Shown here: in pieces, positions 25,801 to 37,800 of the stretch | Layout: each line of letters starts with the position of its first letter | Position numbering within the stretch: position 1 is the first letter of the stretch | NCBI GenBank assembly: GCA_017311185.1 | Contig: JAESUZ010001071.1 | Location: forward strand, 1,426,001-1,490,000 | DNA from: Proteles cristata cristata | Lineage: Eukaryota; Chordata; Mammalia; Carnivora; Hyaenidae | Length of the DNA stretch: 64,000 nucleotides | Direction: 5' to 3' | Position numbers and translations under genes: made by a program | The notes under the pieces: model-generated | Database searches by the model: none | What the model was told of the DNA's origin: nothing | Seen by the model: only the letters and a program-made list of their open reading frames with translations

Positions 25801-28800
25801 GTAGATGTATATTTTAATTTATCTTGGGTATATACCTAGGAGAATTGCTGGGTCTTTTTTTAATCCTTTGAAGAACTGACAGACTGTTCTTCTAGGCTGC
25901 TATACCATTTTCCGTACCTTCCAATTTTTTTTTTTAATGTTTTTTTATTTATTTCTAGGAGAGAAAAAGAGAGACAGCGTGAGCAGGGGAGGGTCAGAGA
26001 GAGAGGGAGTCACAGACTGAAACAGGCTCCAGGCTCTGAGCTGGCAGTCAGCACAGAGCCCCATGCGGGGCTCGAACCCACGAACTGCGAGATCATGACC
26101 TAAGCGAAAGTCGGACGCTTAACTGACTAAGCCACCCAGGCGCCCCATACCTTCCAATTTTTCTATGCCTGTGCCAATACTGCTTTTTACTCTCTTTTAT
26201 TGTGACCACCCTAGTAGTTATGAAGTGGTATCTAACTGGGGTTTTTATTTCATTTTCTTGATAACTGAGCCACTCAGGTGCCCCAGATCCTTATCCATTT
26301 TTTAATTATTTGTCTTTTTACAAATTGTTGAGCAATAAACATTATATATTCTGGTTGTACATTCCTTGTCAAATAAATGATTTTTAAATCTTTTCTCCCA
26401 TCACTTTATTTTTTGGAACTAATCTCTACTACCAAAGTGGGGCTCGAACTCACAGTCTCAAGATCAAGAGTTGCAAGTTCCCCCAACTGAGCCAGCCAGG
26501 TGTCTACCCCTCATCACTTTCTTGACAGTATAATTTGTAGCACAAAACTTTTTAATTTTAATGAAATCAGATTTATCTATTTTTTATCACGTGTGCATAT
26601 CTAGAAGCCTTTGCTTACCCTATGGTCATAAAGACACACTCCAGTGTTCTAAGAGTTTTATAGTTTTAGCTCTTACCTTTAGGTCTATGATCTATTTTGA
26701 GTTAATTATATATACGGTAAAAGGAAAGGGTCAAATATATGTTTGATTGACATAAACGTGCACAATTGCGTATGGCTTAGATCCAGAGAAGCGATTTCTA
26801 TCACTAGTTTTATAGTATATTAATTATTTAAATAAAATAATTATATTAATTTTCATTGCAATTAAGCCTATATACAGTAGAAATGAATATTTGACTTAAA
26901 ATAATAAAGCATAAAGTAATTGCAGGATGGGGAAATTATAAGTAAACTTTAATTTTTTGTTTATAATTAGTAATTTCCAAATTAAAAATAAACATAATTT
27001 ACTGTTGTAGTCAGAAAATATTTTAAAGAGATATACATAGTCATAGAACTTGTTAGAAAGTAGGTAAAGAAGAAAGAAAATTAGTTGAGTTTGAAATATT
27101 AACCTCACAACTCTTATTCAAATCTTGATTTAATCTCTAAATGTAGAAAAAAATGTTTCTTTTCTAGATAATTCTCTGGTGTGGTCTGATAAGACCATGC
27201 TGTCATACACGAATTGGAGAGGAGGAAGACCAGATATAAAAAATGGCAATTTTTTTGCTGGCTTGAGTACTGATGGCTTTTGGGATATTCAAACCTTCAA
27301 TGTTATTCAAGAAATAATTCAGTTTAACCAGAACAGCATTCTTGCTTGTAAAATTGAAATGGGTAAGTATGCTAATGTAGAATTTTCACTCCATAAGGCT
27401 AATTAGCTCCATAAGTGGGAATCATGCAACTGTATTTTTTGAGTGCCTCCTCTATTTTCAGTCCTATGAGAGGTAGTACAGAAGTTACAGAGGAAGGAAA
27501 AGATATAGTTACTGGTGTCATGGTCTTGATCTCAAGGAGTAAAATGTAGTTGGAGAGACAGCATTAAATTCCTTATCATTGTTTTATGTAGGTTACTTTT
27601 AGATTATTTGGTACTAGCTTAAATTTGTTGGAAAGTCAAAAGAGATCAATGAAAACAGAAATAATGAAAACAAAACGCTTGGAAGAGAAAGTAAAACTTG
27701 GCTGGGTCTTGAAGGATGGGGAAGATTTTTAAAAATAAGAAAGTGTGTTTGGATAGAGTTTTAACATTCCAGGCTGACAATAAACTTATCTTAAATTTGC
27801 CTAATTCCTTAAATAAATCTATGTTAAAATGCATGTCAGTTCTAAATTTTTCACAGCTTAAAAACTGTTTTAAGGTTTAAGACCTCTGCTGACATCCATG
27901 CAGAACTTCTCCCTTCATAGTACCACAGAATAACTTTCTGGAACACCATTTCCATCAACAATCTCCAGGGATTCCCTACTACCAATTACTTTGAGTCCAT
28001 GTAAGCTATTAAGACTAAGTGTTTCTAGAAACACTGTCTTTTCTAAAATTCTAGGCTTTTTTCCAACCTTGATTTTTCCCTCCATTCTTGGCTCAATATG
28101 GCTCTTTTTCTGTCAGGCTGGTCTCTTAATTGTCCTGTATACAATGTATGCTTACCCTCATTTGCACCTTTACTTATGTTTTTTTTTTTTATTGACAAGA
28201 AATCTTCCACCTTTTTTTTTTTTTTACTTCTTTAACAAGCTTTCTATTTTAGTATGATTTTATGTTTATAAAAAAAAATTACAGAGACAGTACAGAGAGA
28301 TCCCATATGTACCATAACCAGTCTCCCCATTGCTGTGTTAGTATGGTACATTTGTCACAACTAAGAAATCCAATATTTTGGATTACTTTTCACTAAAGTC
28401 CATATATTATTTAGATTTTTAACATTTTTACTTAATGTCCCTTTTCTATTCGGGATTCTATCCAGGATACCATGTTAATATAGTCATCTTGTCTTCTTAG
28501 GTTTCTCTTGGCTGTGAAAATTTCTTAGACTTTTTTTGCTTTTAATGACCTTGACAGTTTTGAGGAAATTTTTTTGGTCATGTATTTTTTGGGGCACTTT
28601 TTTGTGGACTGTGTCTCACTTTGAGTTGGCTGATGTTTTTCTCATGATTAAACTGGACTTGTGGGTTTGAGGTTTAGGAAAAACCACAGAGTGAGTGTCA
28701 TTTTCATCACATCATATGAAGGATATATGCTATCAACATGACTTCCCACTGTTGATTTTAACCTTGGTCACCTGGCTCTAGTTGTTTGTCAGCTTTCTGA

Positions 28801-31782
28801 CAGTTCGTTACTCTTTTCCCCATTTACATACTGTACTCTTTTTAAGGAAGTCAGTATATGCAGTCCAGAGTTACAGACTGAAGAGTTTTTCTCCACCTTC
28901 CCGAGAAGGGTGAATCTATGTAAATTATTTGGAATTCTACTGCACAAGAGATTTTTCTATTCTCATCCATTTTAAAATTTAATCATTCAGTTTTTTATAT
29001 CAGTATCAGCTCTGATATATATTTTATACTTTGGGTTATAATATATTATACTACATTAATATTTTATTCAAATTGTTCTAGTTTCGGCCACTGGGAACAA
29101 TGTTTATATATTTTTTAATCAAACTGGCAATTAAACTATTTAAGAACCTATTATAGGGACACCCAGGTGGCTCAGTCAGTTAAGTGTCTGACTTCAGCTC
29201 AGGTCATGATCTCACAGTTCGTGGGTTCAGTCCCGTGTTGGGCTCTGTGCTAACAGCTAGCTCAGAGCCTGGAGCCTGTCTTCGGATTGTGTCTCCCTCT
29301 CTCTCTGACCCTCCCCTGTTCATGCTGTCTCTATCTCTCTCTCAAAAATAAATAATACATTTAAAAGTTAAAAAAAAAACCTATTATATGTGTTGCAGCA
29401 ATAAGAAAAATAAAATATGCATTTTACCTCCCTTGTTAATAAGAAAAATCCAGTTTTATTTAACTTTAGAAATGATTGCATGTCCAGTCCTACCCAAAAT
29501 ATGTATTTTAAATAATTTAAATTTAATCACTAATACTCTTAATTTAAATATTATAGTTGACTACAAGGAAGAATATAATGCTACTCTGCCACAGTTTATT
29601 CCGTATGAAGATGGTATTTATAATGTTATTCAAAAAAAGGTAACATGGTATGAAGCACTGAACATGTGTTCTCAAAGTGGAGGTTATTTGGCAAGTGTTC
29701 ATGACAAAAATGGCCAATTCTTTCTGGAAGATATCGTAAAACGTGATGGATTTCCACTATGGGTTGGGCTCTCAAGTCATGATGTAAGTCTTGTCTTGTT
29801 TTCCAGAAATTTTCCAAATGTGTTAGAAGGTTGGAAATTTGAGCATAAGATATTAATTCAAAGTATACCATCAGATTAAGTCCTGGGATTCAATTTGCGT
29901 AGCATAGTTCTTCCTTATCTTATCATAAACCAAATAGAAAATTGTATTTGTAGAATGTGTAGGGCAAATGGCCAGGACTGCAGCTGCCCTAGATACTGCC
30001 AGGCCATCCCAAGGACCTAGTAGATTTGTATCTTAACAACACCTCTCTGTCACCTAATTGAGGAAGACCAATTGGAAAGCTGGCAAAAAAGAATAGGACA
30101 GAATCAGAAAACCCCAAGTTCTAGTACTAGTGGTAGGTCTTCCATTTATATTTTTGGTGATTATGAGCAGGCTATTTAACCTTTGGAAGTTTATTTCTTC
30201 GTCAGTAAAATTGGGGTAATAATATTTTCCTTAATATAGGATTATAGTGAGATTAACACAAAAATTTATATAAAGTACCAAATGAAATTCTTAATATTAG
30301 GACTAATAAATGTGTATTTTCTTCTCACTTTCCCCCTACAAGTTAGCACTGTTTGAGAATAATGTTTTGGTAGTAAATACAACTTTTGTGCCTCTATTTG
30401 AATCCTATTAATTAGTATATCCATGTACCTATAATAAGGTCCAGTTCCCCCGCCCACAAGAAATAGGCATCTATAGAGATCAGAATTGAAAGCCTAATTT
30501 AAATAATCTTTACAACAAAGTGGAGAAAATAAAAGAAAGGATGACAAATTAGGATTATAGAAAAAAGGAAAAAATCAAAAGTAATTCTCCCATATGAATT
30601 TCTTGGGAAATATTTTCCTCTTCCAAACCCTTGATGCTTGATGGCTTCTGTAATATGAAACATGTAGCCAGAGACACAAACCACAGAAATATAAAACATA
30701 AAAAAACAATATTCAGGATAATATGAAGGTTGGTAATACACATATGTAATTGTGACAAACGGAAGCCATTTGCATGTCATTTAATTTCAAGTATTATATA
30801 AACTCATACTTAAAAAAAATCTAGAGACAGAGTATAGTAACTGTGTATAAATTTAAAGTCCTACTTAAATTGAACCAGAGTAAATGTCTCAAATCAATGC
30901 ATCAAAAGTAAATCCCAGATTTTACAAATAGGTCCAAACCTATAATAATTGTAAACAAATAATTAATAATCTATTCCAATATTCCTTAAAGTATGTATAC
31001 TCTTTATAATGTTCTTTTGAACAGTCTTTTGTCTGGATTCAGGTTATCTCTATTATTCTTTCTTTTAAAAAGGCAACTCTTATGTTAAAAATGTCCTAAG
31101 CTTTTTTATCTCTATGATTCTTAAAACAGGGAAGTGAATCAAGTTTTGAATGGTCTGATGGCAGTACATTTGACTACATCCCATGGAAAGATAAAATATC
31201 TGCTGGAAATTGTGTTGTCTTGGATCCAAAAGGAATGTGGACACATGAAAAATGCAAGTCTGTTAGGGATGGTGCTATTTGTTATAAACCTATAAAATGT
31301 AAGACTTGATTTTTAATAACTATATTTATTAAAATATGACATTTTGTCTTATGCACATGATTAAATACTCAATGAAATTTTTGAAGGTTTTAAATAATGT
31401 TTGCTCACAAATCCTATTAAAATGAATTTGATACTTTGTGAAGAGAAATGAACATGATATACCCATATAGGGTATGTACCCAAAGACTTTCAGTTCCACT
31501 ATCACTAGGTACATATTACTCTAGAATCTGTGAATTTTAGTTTCATTTAGCAATGTTCCTCAAAGGCTGACACTGCTTTTGAAAAAGAGCCTGGGTGGTT
31601 CAGTCGGTTAAGCATCTGATTTCAGCTCAGGTCATGATCTCACAGTTCATGTGTTCAAGCCCTGTGTTGTACTCTGTGCTGACAGCTCAGAGCCCAGAGC
31701 CTGCTTCAGATTCTGTGTCTCCCTCCCTCTCTGTTCTTCCTCTGCTCGTGTTCTGTCTCTCTGTCTCTCTCTCTCACTAAAA

Positions 31783-31821
<39 letters not shown>

Positions 31822-34800
31822 ATCAGTAAAAAGGGGTTCAAAAGCACATAAATTTGGGGAATTCTTCTGATTTATCATATTGATGGCTCTGAAGGTTTCT
31901 ATAGTAAAGACAGCAGTTTAACTTAGTGTAACTCATCATTTTCCAAACTTATATGATTCTTAAAACCTAAGGGAAGAGCCCCTTTCACCAGGGTTGGGCT
32001 CATCCTGACAAGTGGAGCCTTAAAGAAGAGCAGAAGAACTAAGACCCCACCCCCATTCCACTCCAAGAGCTGCAGGGGTATGCTGGACAAGCCAAGAGAT
32101 GGTGGTGGCAGTGGTCTCTGAAGCCTCTGGCTCTCAGTGCTTACCATGCTTCTGTTCCAAAGAATATTCTAGAGAAGATCCAACATTTGGACTTAAACTG
32201 AATCAAGCAGAAGACAATGTGAAAACCTTATCTAGAGAAGCAAGTAAATACAAGAAAGGGAGAATGATATCAAGAATAAGAAATAAATGGATAATCAAAA
32301 ATTGACATCTCAGTTGTTAGGTACAAAAAATGAATGTACTGTTTTAGGAAAACAATTCGAATTCATGAGAATACATGAGATAATGGAAAGGACATCTGTG
32401 TTAGCTAACAGACTTTATAGGATCAAGTTGAATGACATGAACAAATATAAATTCAGTGCTATACTGAGTTGAATAGTATCCTCCCATATTCACATCCACC
32501 CAGAACCTTTGAGTGCCACTTTATTTAGAAATAGTCTTTGCATGAGGTGCCTGCTTAGCTCAGTCAATTAAATGTCAACTTCAGCTCAGGTCATGATCTC
32601 ATGGTTTGTGAGTTTGAGCCCCGCGTTGGGCTCTGTGCTGGCAGTTCAGAGCCTAGAGTCTGTTTCAGACTCTCTCCTTCTCTCTCTCTCTCTCTGCCCT
32701 TACCCTGCTCATGCTCTGCCTCTCTCTCTCAAAAATAAATAAATGTTAAATTTAAAAAGAAAGAAAGGAAGGAAGGAAGAAAGAAAGAAATAGCCTTTGC
32801 AGATGGAATTAGTTGAGATGAGGTGATGCTTGATGAAGATGGGCCCTAAATCCAATGACTGGTGCCCTTATTAGAGGAGAGAAGCAGACACAGAGGGAGA
32901 AGGCCATTTGATGATGGAAGCAGAAATCGCAGTGATGCAGCTATAAGCTAAGGATTGCCAGCAACCCCCAGAAGCTGGGAATTATGAAACAGATTCTCCC
33001 ACAGAGCCTCCAGAAAGTACCAACCCTGCTGACACTCATTTTTAGATTAGACTCCAGAACTGTGAGAGAAGAAACTTCTGTTGTTTTAAACCACCCAGTT
33101 TGTGGTAATTTCTTATGGCAGTCCTGGGAAACTAATATAAGAGCAAACATGAAAAACTGAATCTTCAAGAAAAAGGAAAATAACAAGTGTTGGCAAGGAT
33201 GTGGAGAAATTGGAGCCCCCATACATTGCTGTGGGAATAAAAAGTTGTGTGTAGCCACTGTGGAAAATGGTATGAAGATTTCTCAAAATTTTTAAAGAAA
33301 ATTACCATAGAATCCAGAAGTCCCGCTTGTGGGCATATACTCAAGAGAAATGAAGGCAGGGACTAGAACACCTTTGTACAACTGTGTTCACAGTGTCATT
33401 ATTCACAATGACCAAAAGGTGGAAGCAGCTCAAATTGTCCACTGATGGATGAATGCGTAAGCAAAATGTAGTATATACATTCTATGGAATCTTATTCATC
33501 ATTAAAAAAGAAGGATCTTCTAACACTTAATACAACATTCATGGATGAATCTTGAGGACATTATTCTTTGTGAAATAAGCCAGGCACAAAAGGACAAATA
33601 CCGTATGACTAGAATTGAATGAGGTACCTGGAGTTGTCAAATTCATAGAATCAGAAAGTAGAATGGTGGTTTCTGGGGGTGGGCGGGAATGGGGAGTTAT
33701 TATTGAATGGGAACAGAAGCCATACTTAACACTTTTGTGTGAGACAGATTTTGCTGTGAAGATATACTGCACTTTGTAAACAAATTACCAAATTTTCACT
33801 TGTGGATGTGATTTTTCAAAGTAGTTCTTTATCTGGCAAGGTAAATCTAGTTATATAATAGCAAGATAAAAAGTATTTAAAGAAAAAACTTTAATTATTA
33901 TTTCAAAGTAGTTACAAGCTTGTCTTTGCTTCTTTCCTTGGTCTGTCTCTCCAATAGTTTTCTCATTAGGCTAATTCCATCTTAGAGGGCTAAGTACTTT
34001 CTTCTATTTTCTAAGTTTTAAAAATGATATTCCAAAAAGCTAACTAGAATGTAATCCAAGGCATGCTTGGATGGCTCAGTCTGTTGAGTGTCCAACTTCT
34101 GCTCAGGTCATGATCTCACACGGTTCATGAACTGAACTGTGCTGTCAGCTGCATGGAGCCTGCTTTGGGTCTCTGTCCCCAGCTTCCTCTGTTCCTCCTC
34201 TGCTTGTGCTCTGTCTCAAAAATAAATAAACATTTTTTAGAAATGTATCCTCTTAGAGTATGGGCTATAGCTTTTTATGTGTGTATTGAGTTGAATATTT
34301 TCTTACCCAGAGGCACCACAGTTTTAAATAGACATTAGTGAAATTAAAAAGTCAATCATTTTGTCTGTGAATGTTTACAGTCATGTCTAACATTTTTATA
34401 GCTAAAGAGGTGCCTTCTCATACATACTCATCAAGATGCCCAGCAGTGAAAGGGAACGAGTCACAGTGGATCCAGTATAGAGACCATTGTTATGCATCCA
34501 ACCAGGCATTGCACAGTTTCTTAGAAGCCAAACAGTTTTGTTCAAAACTTGGTGAGTTAAAGCTGGTTAATTTTCTTGGACCCAATAATTTAATCATTGG
34601 AATTTTTCCCAAGGAAATAATGACTATATTTTTGAAAATATTTTTAAAACACTCATATTTGTAATAGCATTTTATAACCTAATTGCCCAGTGGTAGGGAA
34701 ATGGTTAAGTATTTTATGATATATGAGTTAAGTGAGATATTGGAATAGCCATTAAAATGATCAATGTGAGAATAAGTACATGGAAAATTAAAATAAGTGG

Positions 34801-37800
34801 GAAGAAGTAGAATAAAAAAATTGCTAAATGAATCATTATGTGAAAATAATGACAAATGAAGTGGTTTTAAATACAGTTAGATATGCTTAGATGAAGGGAT
34901 TAAAGGCAAATTTTTGTGAAGTCAATTATGCACTAAATACCAAATTATAGCTTTCCCCACTACTTAGTTATAAATAAGTAAGCTTATCCTAGCCGGAGTA
35001 ACAAAATCCAAGATGCATGGGTTGTTCATCCATCCTGCAATAGAAATGGCCCATATCCTCTGAACATCATAAAGGGACAGGACTTTTTGTCTTCATATTT
35101 AACTATTTTAGAAAGAACAGCAATAATTGGATCTCTCCCATAATAAATTTACTCTATAGTCATACTGTGAAATGACTTCTAGGGATACTACCAAGAGTCT
35201 TTCAAAGATCGGCATCCTCGGGTAGCCATTTAGCCAGATTGATAATAGATCTTTCATTTATTTTGCTAACTCTTGTGGAGACATTTGACTGATTTAAAAA
35301 TCTCCTTATTACTGCATAACTACATGATGGAAATTTGTGTGGGAATCCCTGTGTGGCATATATGTATACACACACACACACACACACGATGGAAACTATT
35401 GTGAACTATGTATGTGTTCTGAAAGTCAGAAGCCTCTTGCTCCTATACAAGAGAAAATAGAAAGACTTACTGTCATTGTAGTGTGGGAGTTAAGTACTTA
35501 AGTCTTAGAGGCAGACAGGTCTAAGTTTTAAATCCTACTCCCATACTTACTAGTTGAGTGATATTATAGAAGTTTCATAATTGCTTCTCTTTTCACATCT
35601 GAACAGTGAGAATGAAGTAGTACTTATTTCAAAGGTTGGGTTGTTGTAGGAATGAATGAAATGAGATAATGTATGCAAATGTAGCACAGTGTCCTGCAAA
35701 TAGAAAGCATTCAAACTAAAAAACTTAGAAAAGATTGAGATTGGCTCTCTAACTTTATAACTGGCTAGCTGTATAAACCTGAACAATTCACCTAATCTCC
35801 TTCAGGCTCAGTTTTCTCATCTGTAAAACAGTGATGTCTTCCCTACAGGATTATGTAATATTAAATAAGCATGTGCACACTGTGGTCGCCTATAAAGGAG
35901 TAAAGACTTGCCTTTACCGTTCTCCCAGTATCACCACCACAAAAGAAATGCTTTAGTTCAAGTGTAGATAGGCTTGTCACTATTGAAAAGTATTTGATTC
36001 TACTTAGGATTTATTTCTAAGTGTAGTTTTTATTTTATTTTCAGCCCTTGCCTGATGATGGTGATAATATTATTTTCTCTGTGTGTTTAGGGCAATTTAT
36101 CAAACTTCAAGAGTATTCAATTCCATACTTATTTAGGAACATATAATGGGCATAACCAAGTTCATTTATATATAAAATAATATTAAAGGAAAGGCTAATG
36201 TTTCTCAATATCCCAAACCTATTTGCTTTTATTTTCATTTTAATAGAAGCAAATTTAAAGCTAAGCTATTATATGGAAATGGTTGTTGAGGAGAGTATGC
36301 TGATATGTCTTTCTACAATCACATACCCACTTCTTATAGCTAGCAGTTCATATACAAAGGTCTCATTGTTAGGCAGTTCCAAGACCAAAAACATATTATC
36401 AGGTAAACATTTTAAAGAAACATAACATTTCTCTATATAAATTTCAATCTAGAAATATTTCTAACTTTTTTAGACTCTATTAATGCTATTCTTTTAAAAT
36501 ATGACACAAATATCAAATTTTAAAAGTATTCTCTATGTAAAGCTTGAATTTCTCAATGATCTTGATCATGATTGATCTTTTTCTCAAGTGGATGTTTGAG
36601 AATAAGCCACTTCCCTAGTTTGCATAAAGCTCATTAGTTTAGGGTTTGTTTTCTGTCAATAGATCATTCTGCAACTATTGTTACCATCGAGGATGAAGAT
36701 GAGAATAAATTTGTGAGCAGACTGATGAGGGAAAATAATAATATTACCATGAGAGTTTGGCTCGGATTATCTCAACATTCTACTGGTAAGTGACATATTT
36801 GTGTGGACAGTGTGCAAAGAGAGTTCCAACCTGTCCTAAATGCCAAGTCAGCCTTGCTAAAGAATGTTAAGTGGTAGTTAATTCAAATGCTTCTTATTGA
36901 TGAATAAGCTAGGTCTGCTGGCTGCTTTGGAGACTTATAAATTGCTAATGAATATGCAAGTGACTTATTAGTGATGATGGAACACACTAATGAAATAGGA
37001 AGCCAGGTTAAATCAACTAGGATGTTCTAGAGGCTTAAGATACTTGGGTCAACAGCATATTTTTTTCTCCTACAGCAATATTTGTGCCCCACCCCCATGA
37101 CTTAGTTCCCATGTTCCACAAAGGACCCATGACTTAGTTCCCTTAGAGCTCTAGTGTCTATAAGTCATATTTTTGCAGCTTATAACTCTGTTATTCAGAA
37201 AGTTCTCTTTTTGTTGTTCTCTTCCTTCCTGAAATATTTTTACCATAGAGAATATTAATTCTTTAAAAAATTTTTAATGTTGGGGTGACTGGGTGGTTCA
37301 GTGAGTTAAGCCTCTGACTCTCGGTTTTGACTTAGGTCATGATCTCACAGTTTCTTGAGTTTGAGCCCCGCATCAGGCTCTGTGCTGACAGTGAGGAACC
37401 TGCTTAGTATTGTCTCTCTCCCTACCCTACCTACACTATCTCTGTAATTTTTTTTAAAGTCTATTTATTTATTGAGAGAGAGAGACAAAGAAACAGAGCA
37501 CAAGTAGGGGAGGGCAGAGAGAGAAGGAGGCACAGAATCTGAAGCAGGCTCCAGACTTTGAGCTGTCAGCACAGAGCCTGACATGGGCTTGAACTCACTA
37601 ACTAAAACTGTAAGATCATGACCCAAGCCAAAGTTGGATACTTAACCTATTGAGCCACCCAGGCACACCAAGGGAATAGTTAATTAATGGTAATTTTTTT
37701 TCAAACTAGCTTAGTAAAATTGCACAGAATTAAAAAGTATTTGTTGAAGAATTTCCCAAGGGATAATGGATTAATCCAAGCAATAATGGGCAAAAAAGAT

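Larger units (their letters stand above)
25385..26760 (-). repeat. Old L1 with inserted SINEs
   Basis: Reverse L1M-type sequence: ctctacagattgcctattct, gctgaataatattctattgt, gggtatatacctaggagaat, gaccaccctagtagttatga, cataaagacacactccagtg. Interrupted by three SINE pieces. Confidence 0.65.
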
